From: Dermanyssus gallinae
Taxonomy: Eukaryota > Arthropoda > Arachnida > Mesostigmata > Dermanyssidae
Reading direction: 5' to 3'
Length of the DNA: 64,000 nt
Assembly (NCBI GenBank): GCA_003439945.1
Contig: QVRM01002411.1
Span: 1-64,000 of the forward strand
In this document: positions 10,385 to 42,963 of the stretch, in pieces
Layout: every line of letters begins with the position of its first letter
How positions within the stretch are numbered: the first letter of the stretch is position 1
The notes under the pieces: model-generated
What the model was told of the DNA's origin: nothing
What the model saw: only the letters and a program-made list of their open reading frames with translations
Database searches by the model: none
Position numbers and translations under genes: made by a program

Positions 10385-11701
10385 CGGTGTGTTCAAAACG
10401 TATCGCGACTTTTGAATTTTCGCGGGTTACGTATATTCGAATTTCGATTTCTTGTGGCGTTATGTTGGTACTCATGTCTCTCACTTATGCCGACAAGCTC
10501 GGCCATTTTGAATGTTCACTTAATTGTTGACAGCTGCTTTGCTTGCACGTGTTTTGGATCGTCTTCGATTTTTACCTATTCAAAAAAATGGATCAAAGAA
10601 CCTGTATCAAATTTTGTGTGAAAAACGAAATTAAGTGCGCGGATGCATTCCGAATGTTGACTGTGGCATACGGAGAAGCTACCTTGGACCGAAGCAACGT
10701 TTATCGGTGGTACAAAATGTTCTCAGAAGGCCGAGAAGATGTGAACGACGAAGAGCGTGCCGGACGCCCGAGCACTTCAACAACAGACGAAAAAATTAAT
10801 GAAGTGGAGAAAATGGTATTGGCCAATCGTCGAATCACCGTTAGAGAAGTTGCTGAGGACCTAAACATATCGATTGGCTCGTGCCATTCGATTTTTATCA
10901 ATGATTTGGGCATGAGACGGGTCGCCGCGAAATTCGTACCAAAATTGCTCAATTGCGACCAAAAACAGCATCGCATGAACATTGCTAATGAGATGTTGGA
11001 CTCTGTCCGCGACGACCCAAATTTGCTCCAGAGGGTCATAACTGGTGACGAATCGTGGGTTTATGGTTATGACGTGGAAACCAAAGCTCAATCATCTCAA
11101 TGGAAGCTGCCGCACGAACCAAGACCGAAAAAAAGCGCGCCAAGTTCGGTCGAATGTGAAAGTTTTGCTGACAGTTTTCTTCGATTGCAGGGGCGTGGTG
11201 CATCATGAGTTCTTGCCACATGGTAGAACGGTCAATAAGGAATATTACCTGCAAGTTATGCGCAATTTGCGCGAAGCAATCCGCCAGAAACGCCCGGATT
11301 TGTGGAAGAACAAAAATTGGCTTTTGCACCACGATAACGCCCCTGCTCACACATCGTTGCTTGTGCGCGAGTTTTTGGCCAAAAACAACACACTAATGAT
11401 GCCGCAGCCACCGTATTTCCCAGATCTGGCCCCCTGTGACTTTTTCTTGTTCCCTAAACTGAAGAGGCCCATGAAAGGACGACGTTACGCTACGCTTGAC
11501 GAGATAAAGACGGCATCGAAGGAGGAGCTGAACAAGATAAAAAAAAATGGTTTTTTGAAGTGCTTCGAAGATTGGAAAAAACCGTTGGCACAAGTGTATA
11601 ATATCTCATGGGGATTACTTTGAAGGGGACAAAATAGATATTCATGAATAAATGAATAATTTTTGAAAAAACACAAAAGTCGCGATACGTTTTGAACACC
11701 A
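10385..11701 (+). mobile_element. Mariner transposon, copy 1 (1317 bp)
   Basis: The element is bounded by TA dinucleotides (10383-10384 and 11702-11703) and imperfect terminal inverted repeats. The left end is CGGTGTGTTCAAAACGTATC and the right end reads, inverted, TGGTGTTCAAAACGTATC. The body encodes a mariner transposase on the plus strand. Copy 2 at 33462-34777 is nearly identical, so the insertions are young. Identity of the two ends and the TA duplication are seen directly; membership of the mariner family follows from the transposase. Confidence 0.95.
10588..11623 (+). pseudogene. Mariner transposase, copy 1, broken by one extra A
   Basis: Translation from the ATG at 10588 (MDQRTCIKFC...) gives the helix-turn-helix DNA-binding half, with GRPSTSTTDEK as linker, then the first catalytic Asp in TGDESWVYGYD. 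An A run near 11128-11134 carries seven A where copy 2 has six, shifting the frame after PRPKK. The rest of the protein continues in the other frame, with HHDNAPAH and DLAPCDFFLF. Exactly 34 residues separate the second and third catalytic Asp, the D,D34D signature of mariner. The SPDLAP motif reads FPDLAP here. The copy is probably inactive as it stands, though the lesion is a single base. Confidence 0.92.
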
Positions 11702-11799
11702 TATGTATATAGGGTTTCTCCGACAGTCCTTGTGGCAGCATGGCCGCTGAGTCTTAGCGGTATAGTGTATCACCTATTTTCAAAGAGCATCTATAATTG

Positions 11800-11885
11800 A
11801 ACAGGGATCAAATCCGGCGATCTCCGGCGATACCCCGGAGATGACTAGCGCACTAACCTCATAGGCCACACCGCCACAACGAGCT
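11800..11885 (-). repeat. tRNA-like SINE fragment
   Basis: On the minus strand, TGGCCTATGAGG (box-A-like) is followed about 50 bases on by GGATTTGATCCC (box-B-like). It has no acceptor-stem pairing, so it is not a tRNA gene. It abuts a (TA)n tract. Confidence 0.45.
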
Positions 11886-11892
11886 ATCAGAA

Positions 11893-11895
<3 letters not shown>

Positions 11896-11947
<52 letters not shown>
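11896..11947. repeat. (TA)n microsatellite
   Basis: Uninterrupted TA repeat. Confidence 0.95.
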
Positions 11948-11951
<4 letters not shown>

Positions 11952-12299
11952 ACATTCATAATACGCGCTTTACTTACAATAGAAGGAAAATGTACATTAC
12001 AAGAAAATCACAACATTCATGCATAGGTTCGGGTTGCTCTCCAAGGAAACAGGGACATTACAATTTCCTTTTTCGCTATGCATTTCGGTTTGTAGCGAAC
12101 CTTAGATCGTTTATGCAAATGTCTACAGTCGGGGGCTTCTAGCATGGAAAGTGTAATATACTTATGGTAGAGCGGCCATTACAGCATCCGCAGGTAAGTT
12201 TCGCTGTGGCACCAAAAGCTTAGTTGATTTCTGAGAAAGCGACGAAGTGGTGAATATAACAATGGAAATCCAGAATGGTTAGCTGTAAGAGTTTGAATG

Positions 12300-12575
12300 A
12301 AAAAAAATAATAATAATAATAATAATAAGAAAATAGACCTAGGTATCAAAATAAGTGCTAACACGGGTGACCAGCGCGAGGGTGAGTTTCTACGTCAGCA
12401 ACTCTCGCTCGCAATGTGTAGGGGAAACGCCGCCGCTGTCATCGGCTCCATGGATTGAGGAGCGGGGGTGAGCCTAGGCGGGTACACGTTTAGATCCCAC
12501 AATTGTAGGGAAACACCGAATAATTGAATAAATATATAATAATAATAATAAAAAAAAAAAATAATAATAATAATA
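12300..12575 (+). repeat. Retroelement-like tail between two TAA/AAT tracts
   Basis: A 220-base G-rich segment lies between an AATAAT tract (about 12305-12329) and a second AATAAT/A-rich tract (about 12536-12575). It ends ...AATTGAATAAATATATAATAATAA. It looks like a 3' untranslated region and tail of a non-LTR element, placed head-to-tail just upstream of the next fragment. Confidence 0.45.
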
Positions 12576-13604
12576 ATGGGCCTGAATATACGTGAGCTGG
12601 TCAACTCAATACAAGTGCCTTTCACCGTCTGGTACCTCGACGATGGCACACTCGGTGGACCGATGGAGGACTTACTCGAGGAAGTGCGCAGAATTCTTGC
12701 CTTTGAGACAGTCAGTGGCCTGGCGTTAAACACGGCCAAATACGAGGTGTTCACGCCGGGGACAGACCAGGACGACCCCACATTGAGTGCCTTACTTGCG
12801 TTACTACCGGGGTGTAGAGTCGTGTCTGAACACGAAGTTACGCTCCTTGGCGCACCGCTCCTACCATCTGCACTGTCGAGTCTACTCGACCCCATGATGG
12901 ACAGATTGTGGGCGATGCAAGAACGTCTGCCTCTGGTCGGAGCCCACCAAGGGCTTTACCTACTCCGCTTGTCATTCTCCGCGTGTCGCATCGTACATAT
13001 CATACGATCCATGGACTGTTCGGGTACATTCAACCAGCTTCTCCAACCATTCGACGACCAGGTGGTGGAGGCCCTCGAGACGGTTTTGGGACTGAACTTA
13101 CGACCACGAGAGGTGCGCCAGGCGGCTCTCCCCACCTCCATGGGCGGTCGTGGTCTTCCTTCGGCCCGCTCCTTGGCAGGCCCTGCCGTGGCCGCCTCGA
13201 TGCACGCTACTTCGGGTCATGTCCAACGCCTGCTCCCGTCGGGGGCTTGGGCATTGTTTGAGGCAACTCGCGACGCTATAGCGGCTGGACTCCAAGCTTC
13301 ACCTCCTGATATGGATATACTTGCCTGCCAGAGGGCCTGGGCCGAGAAGGTACACGAATCTTCGCTGACTGAGTTGCTTGAAGAATGCGGTGACGACCAG
13401 GATAGGGCGCGCCTCCTTGCCGTCGCTCGCCCAGGAGCGTGCGACTGGCTACACGCACTCCCCGCTGACTCATTGGGTACCCGCCTTGACGACCAATCCA
13501 CCCGGATCTGCGTTGGCCTGAGACTGGGAGCTGATTTGGTAGAGCCACACAGATGCACTTGTGCACCCGGCGGGCTAGCGCCCACGTCACACCGCTCTGA
13601 ATGA
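12576..13604 (+). pseudogene. Non-LTR retrotransposon polyprotein, C-terminal part of reverse transcriptase
   Basis: This 342-codon open frame starts inside a reverse transcriptase domain: VWYLDDGTLGG at about residues 18-28 contains the catalytic YLDD. The thumb and a long downstream region follow, ending CTCAPGGLAPTSHRSE. The N-terminal half of the polymerase is missing (5' truncation, usual for LINEs), and the ATG is probably not a biological start. A frameshift or small deletion at about 13590-13604 moves the remaining coding sequence into another frame. GC content and codon use differ sharply from the AT-rich surroundings. Confidence 0.8.
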
Positions 13605-13960
13605 CATTCTTGCAAGGTCGTTGCAAAAGGCCGGAATCCCTTGCGTCCTGGAACCGCCTGGTCTTTCTAGAGACGATGGCAAGCGGCCCGACGGCTTGAC
13701 TTTAATACCTTTCTACAAGGGTCGTTCCCTGGTGTGGGATGCGACGGTGACCGACTCTCTGAACCCCTCGCTTGTCGGTCCCGGCGCTTCTCGCCCAGGA
13801 ACTGCCGCTTCCCGTGCCGAGACATCAAAGATAATAAAGTATGCGAACTTAGGCCGGGCGTACCACTTTTCACCCTTCGCATTCGAGACGCTGGGTGGCC
13901 CTGGGCCCCTCACAAGACTCCCACTCGGACACGAGTGATAGATGAGGAGTGAGCCATCGG
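13605..13960 (+). pseudogene. Non-LTR retrotransposon, 3' end of ORF with endonuclease-like motif
   Basis: After the frame change the sequence reads ALNDILARSLQKAG, then DDGKRPDGL, a tryptophan-aspartate motif LVWDATV, and later KYANLGRAYHFSPFAFETLG. The order RPD..WDxTV..K resembles the PD-(D/E)XK-type endonuclease found at the C-terminus of some site-specific non-LTR elements. That assignment is inference. The frame stops at 13936-13938 and a TAA-rich tail follows at about 13990-14025. Confidence 0.65.
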
Positions 13961-14131
13961 TGCCGTGGATTTAAACATTCACATGTATATATTAAATTCC
14001 TAAATAAATACTAATAATAATAAATCAACGCTGATGTAGCTTATCGAAACATTTCCACCATCTTCGGGGACGACACAAGCAAAGAACAGACCTGCCAAAA
14101 AGGTTTGCCAAGTTCTGTGATGGAGATTGTA

Positions 14132-14457
14132 ATCGAATGCTTCAGTCAAGTCCCTCGTAGACACGAAGCGCTTCCTTTACAACTGTTGGCAATAAGTCCA
14201 AGCGGACATTGTGTACGCTTAATATTTGGCGGCGTATATATATATATATATATATTTACCACTATGTATAGAGTAGCAATTAATATGATTGCTACTACAG
14301 TATTACTGTTTTTGTTATTCCGAATTGTATTTGGGTCGTTAGAGATGGTTTTCGCCAGGCCCCACGCTGTCTGATGGGCCGTTTAATAAAAAAATAATCT
14401 AATAGAAGTATGTCAAAGCTGCAGTGTTTATTCTCTAGTTGATGTGTGTGTGTAGCA
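14132..14457 (+). repeat. Dispersed direct repeat, copy B
   Basis: Counterpart of 9896-10255 in the same orientation. A (TA)n tract at about 14234-14255 replaces the segment that reads GTCCAGGGTGACCCGTACCA in copy A. Confidence 0.75.
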
Positions 14458-15465
14458 GGAGATTGAGACCTGGACAATTAACTAAGGTCAGGCTTCTGCT
14501 AGAAGAGAGGGCGCACTACTAATTCAAAGTAAATACTTCGACTTTTTCTATAGCTTGAAGATCATAGGGGGCGAATTTTCTGCATGTTCTACCTGTCACG
14601 GTTGCCGCCAGTCATCGTAATTAAGCGATGATCTACAACGATCTCCATAGCCTATGATATGTATAGCACATTTGATATATTACACGGTGATATATATTGC
14701 ACCCAGAAGTAACGCTTGTCTAGCTAAGTGGTACATTGACGACTCTCACTATGATGAGCCCGACGGTGTGCTCACTTCGTACCTTTCGAGAGCGAAGGCT
14801 TTCACCGCATTGTACATAGATAAAGTTGTGGTAGCACATTTCTGCCTTGAAGTATCTGTTTTAAAATATCGCCACATTAGTGGCTACTAAAAAGGCTTGA
14901 GATCAACACGAGGAAGACAACAAGTAAATCATCATTTTGTGCGGAAGGCGTCTAGCTCCTTCTGTTAGCCTGATCCTCAACGACAGTTTCGTGGAGTTCA
15001 TTAATAGCTTCAAGTGCATTTCTACTTCAACACGGATGGTCGGTCCGAAGGAAGCTAATAAATTCAGTTTGTAGTTTGGACGTTCTGCGTGAAGTGAGTG
15101 CTCTTGTCGAACTTCAGTGGCTTTTGCTCCATACTTTTCATACTTGTTTCGCTAGTTGTTACCGCCCAGTAGGCCAGCAGTAGGAAGCTGCACAGAGGAT
15201 TCCGTGTTGGACTTCTACATAGCGGTACAGCGCCTGCTACATATAGACTAAAGGGTCGTCTAGCAACAGACGAAGCATCCATCTAGCAGCTGCCGGTGGC
15301 GCCGAAAGTGTCCGCTCTCATAGACGCCGAGGGAACGACGATGATCTACGAGAAGCTACTGATGTCGACGTGACCGCGCTAGTCGCTGCTAGCTGCCGAC
15401 GATACATGATCAAGCATTCCCAAGGCCTCCCATATACACAAAAAAGAGCAATGTGCTGGGTCGCT

Positions 15466-15510
15466 CCAGGTTTTTTCTTTTTTGTTGTTTTTTTCGCTCC
15501 AGGTTTTTTG
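15466..15510. repeat. Short tandem duplication
   Basis: TCGCTCCAGGTTTTTT occurs twice about 33 bases apart, separated by a T-rich spacer. Confidence 0.8.
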
Positions 15511-15701
15511 CTTAAGAGGGGAGAAATGCGGTACGCACGAACAGAATCCGCCTTTAGATGTGGGCTGAGCTGTGCCGGACTCACGGTAAGATGTTGTTAG
15601 CCGCAAGTTGAACTTTACGAAATACGAGGTCAACGAGTACCGGCGTGACCGACTAAAACTCTACGCTTTCGATGGTCGAAAAACCTTCCAGCTAAAAAAA
15701 A

Positions 15702-15733
15702 GTCTGGAGAAAAGCTTAATCTTCTCTCCAGAC
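15702..15733. repeat. Near-perfect hairpin
   Basis: GTCTGGAGAAAAG is followed after a six-base loop by its reverse complement with one mismatch (12 of 13 paired). The surrounding CTTCCAG words are also partly palindromic. Confidence 0.85.
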
Positions 15734-17616
15734 CTTCCAGGTTTTGGGTTGATAGTACAATGGGCAAGCAGGAGCAGTGGGTGCTTGCCGGAGCAATTGG
15801 CTGAGGTCACCCGTAAAAAGAGTTTCCACTAAACCGTTCCGTTTTGCATGCTTCTCTTTCGACGTCGTCCTTCATGATGCGAATATTTCGGCACCACTTC
15901 CCAGCCACGAGTCGTTTCGCAGATAAACTGAACAAAATACTTCACGCTCGTTCTCTGCATACCTGGCGGAGGATTTCTCCTCCTCGAGTCGCCGTTTCGC
16001 TGATCGATATGCCGTTTTGTTTAAAGACTAGGTTCTTGCTTGCTTTAGGGCAAGACAAATGATGAGCAGCGTGTAGAACGCTTCGTCTCGTGCGTCTGCT
16101 GTGCAATGGAGGGAATTGGGGAACTTTGTTGAAATTGTCCAGGTAGGCCTGAAAATCTCCATGTCTAGTTATAAGTTGGGTCAAGGGTCGCCTTTTTTTT
16201 GGCGTGGAGTTCGAAAAGATGCTGTATACTGGTCAGCTGGACCTGGTTGACCACACACCCGCGTCTTCGATTGCCGGCCGCCAGTTCGAAGCAGACGAAA
16301 GGGCATTAGCAGACGACGCGTCAATGTCCACAATGTTACACAAACGTTGCCGCACAAAATAATACTATAACAAAGAGGTTAAGTTCGAATTAAGTACGAA
16401 TTGCAAACAATTGTTAAAGTTTTCTGCTTTCGGTAGATTGACCGAGGCAAGAAGTGAACTAGTGCCCATTCTTCGTTGCACGGGAAAAGGGCAGCGACCG
16501 GGAGGGAAAGAGAGAAACTCGAACGGGACCCGCGACTCGAAAATAGCAACATATTGTAGTACACAGCAGTCAATGTTGTTGTTGTTCTTATCGTTGTTGT
16601 TGTTGTTGTCGGCGGTGCTCCCGTTCTACAAGTAAGGCGGTGCCAGATGACATTCGAGTAACTTGTTGTCAAGTGATACATACTGCAGTAACGGTAGAAA
16701 AACGAGTCGCTAAATGTTGCAGTTGCTGTCACTGCTTGTCTTCTAGTTGTTGTTGTTGTCGTCGTCGTCGTTGTCGTGCCCTGCCTTTATGTGCTTATGC
16801 GAGGACAACATCACTTTAGTTAGAGTGAAAAAAAATACGGCACAGTGCACCGTCACACGGGTTCACAAGCCAGTAAGGCAAGTCTAGATTGTGCAACGAA
16901 AGTAGCCGCAACCCCAACGACTAGTAACCACAACGATAGCAATACCAAGCCCTGTCGAATGAACGTCTACGAAACAATAACGACAACAACAACTGCAACA
17001 AAAAATTTCACGCGACATCATCGGCCGGAGTAGTGGTGGGTTTGCGACACATTTCGTACCTGCTTTGAAACGACGAATTTTGACAACTTCCACTTGGATC
17101 TAACGCTTCAGTATGACTAATGAAATCAAGAAATTGATCAAATAAAAATAGCCTCTGCCGCACTACTCCACCATACTAGTTTTTCTCCCCAGTGGGTGTT
17201 TTTTATTTCGTTAGGAATGTCTGCTGATCATGGCTCCAGTGCCGTTACGGATCGGATCGTCTTTAGACACTAATACAAAATGCAGATATTGGCATATGCT
17301 ATACATCAACTTTTCGTTAAAAAGAAACAACACAATATTTATTGTCATCAACCTATTGCAACTCAATGGGAATGTTGGCGTGACGACACACATTATCTGC
17401 ACGTATATGATAGAGCGAATTGCGGTTATGAATCAGCCAACTTTTAAGACTTAGCACACGCATAACGCCTTACATATATATTCTATCCACTAGCAAGTGT
17501 AACATCGTTAGTATCATGTTCCATCTTTCTTGTGGCGATATTGGCATTTCCCCACATTACTATTCACTCGAGACTCAGACCCTTGAAGGAGGATTTGAAC
17601 CCACACGCTCTTTTGT

Positions 17617-17656
<40 letters not shown>

Positions 17657-17776
17657 GCCGTTTCTTTTGTCGTAGAGAAGATATGTAAGCGGGTGTAAAT
17701 AGGATTGAACATAGCTTAATTGCATTTTCTCCAGAGATTCACACATTAGCCTGTTGTGGAAATTTGTTGTTTGCAG

Positions 17777-39933
<22,157 letters not shown>

Positions 39934-40092
39934 GCGAATAAACAAGGGAAAATACTTGGCAAGCTCAAGCCTTGATGTGAAACAAATCCCGGTTTACCTA
40001 CGTACGCGTCAGTGATGTGCAAAGAGAGAGGTTCCACATTTACTTTCAACCTTCTTTGTACCACTACTTTGCTTCACCACCACACTCTCCTT

Positions 40093-40097
<5 letters not shown>

Positions 40098-40124
<27 letters not shown>
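40098..40124. repeat. (TA)n microsatellite
   Basis: TA repeat shortly after the dynactin gene. Confidence 0.9.
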
Positions 40125-40127
<3 letters not shown>

Positions 40128-40849
40128 GCATATATTATGTGACCAACGTCATAGAGGTGTATTTTTAAATACAAATAGTATAGGGTAATTCCACTATTAC
40201 ACTAGTACTTTCAATACTAAGCTTTAGGACCTGGCGGAGCGACAACCGAGACTCGATAGCGTTGGCAGCATTATTGAGAATTGATAGCGCGCCCGCATGA
40301 ACGGTCAAAGTGTTACTAACTGTACCGAGATATGACACTCAAACCGGAATAGACCTGCCTGGTACTATACTATGTCGTATAGGAAGCATCCAGTACGTGC
40401 GGTAGCCCTAAAGGTGATTCATGTGTGTATGCAGGCGTTCGAACAGAGTGAAAGTGGGTGTCGCCTGACATGACAACACATGCAATAGGATGGCAGGTTT
40501 GTTCGATGACTTGATGATCGATCTTATTGTTGTCGAGTTCGATATGGCTCGAAGGCCAGCTTTATTGATGGAGGTGTTCTAACAGCGCCGGCAGGTGGCG
40601 GCGAATGGTTATTTGTTTGCATTTCAGTCTCTCATAGCCCTACCTGTTACGAGTTAGTTAGTCAGTTACCTGGCCGTGTCTAAGTGTGTGGCTTTTTTCT
40701 CGCGTGGTCTCCGTTCGGTTGGAGGCAATGTGATATATATGATTGGTATGCCTACCGACGATTCGTAGCCGCCGTGATTCATAATAACAATAAAGAGAAA
40801 CGTATTTATCGAAAAAAATTTGCAGCTGTGTACTCCATTTTGTTTTCGG

Positions 40850-40881
<32 letters not shown>

Positions 40882-41018
40882 ACGTGCACATGTATATATT
40901 ATACAGATTCACTGCACAGCGTATTGCGGTCTGCGTTAGCAGTAATCAATCTGACGACAGATCGAGGTCAGTTTGGGATAAAGGAAGCGGGCACTCGCTG
41001 TCCGACGATGCTTATACA

Positions 41019-41700
41019 GGGTCTCCCAGAAACGTTTAGAAAGAGACATAGGGGATTGTAGAGCTCATTTAAGTTAATATATATTTTAATGGAACATAAT
41101 CTCTAATGTGTCTTGTTTCGGCGTGAGAGTGATTTTAGTAAAAATCTGTGACCTTAGTGTTGTTGTCCGACATAGAAGCACACACTGTGCAATGCGAAAC
41201 AAGCTGTCCTCCTCTACAGAAAGTGAGCGCATCGTCGTGTTTGTGCTTCTGCGAGGAAAATCCTGCTTCTTCGAAAGAACATATAAGGCCGACCAGAAGA
41301 CGCGACATAGTCGTTTAAAAGAAAATTCGCAAAAATAAGTTGTTTTATTAGCTTTCACGCCCTAACATCTCAAAATAATAATACTACGACCATTCGCAGC
41401 GCTCACACATACATTGTGTATGTTCACACGGCGCATTTTAGGGCGGTTATTTTAGTTTATATATTTTTCGGAGGACATGTAGACATTAAGAGGCAGAATT
41501 TTCTTACGAACACGGCGATGTGCTTAGTTTTTGTACAGAAGAACTGGTTGTCTTGCAATTGCACATTGTGTACTCCTATGTTGGGCAACAATGGCAGTGT
41601 CATACATTTTAGTAAAATCACTCTCACTATGAAAGAAGACTTCTCAGAGACTATACTCCGAAAGTATTGCTACTTTGAAATGTTTCGCTAAACCAGGTTT
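41019..41700. mobile_element. TIR element (MITE-like)
   Basis: CAGGGTCTCCCAGAAACG at about 41019 resembles a Tc1/mariner-type terminus. Inner inverted repeats GTGAGAGTGATTTTAGTAAAA (41128-41148) and their inverse, ending near 41635, enclose about 490 bases. Sequence words are shared with the 22.5-kb and 56-kb elements. Confidence 0.6.
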
Positions 41701-41739
41701 GTTTTGTTTATAAGAGCTATTTATTAGCTAAACATGGGC

Positions 41740-42475
41740 TACATTTCACCTCATTCGGTAGCGGCGTTTATTGTTTGAGATTGGTTCAAAGGAGTGAAGA
41801 AAACGAGGTGATTTTGAGGAGCCGAATCTGCATCAAGTTAAGTGTTAAAAACGAAATCATATGTTCTAAAATGGTCATCGTCATCAAGCAGTGTCCCGAA
41901 ACACCATGGACGTGAAGAGGCCAATCATGACCCTCATTCGGGAAAGCTTTCTACGTCGATAACGAAAGAAAGTTGTAATATCGAATTACTATTACTACTA
42001 GGGAGAGTTCTAAGGAATAATAGATATCTTATAGATCACGGTCAACTAGATATACTACCGCGAAATTTTAAGAATATTGCTCTAGACATTCGAAGCAATA
42101 GGCCTGAAACCTGGACAAACAACTCTTAAATCTTCCACCACGACAATGCACACGAGTACACATCATTACTGATTTCGGATAATTTAATGAAAAATCGATT
42201 TCTATATTTCTGCAGCCTCCCTATTCGCCGGCCCTGGGCACCAATTAAAGGGAGCAAAGTTTCGAGATTATCGAAGAGATAAAGAACAATTTGCAGGAGC
42301 AACTTTACTCGATTCCGAAAGACGCAATTAAAAATGTTTCGACGGGTAAGAAAGTGACGAGTAGGAGGTGGCATCAGTGCATTGCAGCGGGTGGGAGCTG
42401 TTCTGAAGGGAAGAAAAATACTTTCGAATATTAAATAAATACTCTTTTTATAAATATGTATCATAGCTTTTCACT
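41740..42475 (+). pseudogene. Fossil mariner-like transposon B
   Basis: It shares long blocks with fossil A, for example AAATCTGCATCAAGTT-like and CACATCATTACTGATTTCGG. Near 42136 HHDNAHEYTSLLISDNLMKN preserves the second catalytic Asp. Frames are otherwise broken, and the segment between the DNA-binding and catalytic parts is shortened. Its end (GGGAGCTGTTCTGAAGGGAA) matches the end of fossil A. Confidence 0.75.
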
Positions 42476-42926
42476 CTGTCCTTGGGTATATATATATATA
42501 TATATATATATATGCTGCTGCGCCGCGTCGAGTGTTTCGCTGGGCTCTATTGCGAATAGCTGCTTGCTCGCTACCCGCGCGCGCTACGCTAATCATAATT
42601 AGACAGCTGCCCGCCGCGCACTGTCAGTAGCGTCAAACGATCGCTAATGAATAGCACGGACACGAAACGGCAACAATTGGAGGGGTCGGCGGACAACAAA
42701 ACAGCGAGAATTACGGCCGAGAGCATGGAGAGCACTCAGCAGCTGTGAAAAAGAGTGTTGAGTACTGGCCGTATGACGGCTTGAGGGCGCGCCCACCCGC
42801 ACATGAATGCGACGCAGTGTCGACAAGCCGACGCAGATCGGCCGACGGTTGAACAGCTATGAGCGACAATGACCAGCACTCGGCGCAGGCAGTCTTTCAC
42901 GCGCGCGCCGGAGCGCTACAGCTACA

Positions 42927-42933
42927 CTATAAC
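42927..42933 (+). promoter_or_regulatory. Possible TATA-like box before the orphan secreted gene
   Basis: CTATAAC lies about 30 bases before the ATG at 42964. A start site 25-30 bases downstream would leave almost no leader, so this is weak. A later ATG at 42994 would fit better if the box is real. Confidence 0.2.
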
Positions 42934-42963
42934 GGCTGGTCGTTGGTTAGTTGACCGCTGATC

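Larger units (their letters stand above)
14460..17776. other. Intergenic DNA upstream of dynactin; probable 5' exon not located
   Basis: No coding exon is supported. The region holds a hairpin (15702-15733), a short tandem repeat (about 15466-15510), TTG/CAA-rich patches near 16570-16610 and 16745-16770, and a truncated tRNA-SINE head near 17580-17620 next to a (TA)n tract. Because the dynactin start codon sits immediately after a 3' splice site, at least one 5' exon should lie upstream. I could not identify it. Confidence 0.4.

Noticed and set aside
10701..11593. Minus-strand ORFs under mariner copy 1 (and the plus-strand equivalents at 33463-34461)
   Set aside because: Antisense shadows of the transposase.
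9896..14457. The direct repeats as LTRs of a retrotransposon
   Set aside because: No TG..CA ends, no primer-binding site and no gag-pol frame between them. The interior is a LINE fragment and a mariner.
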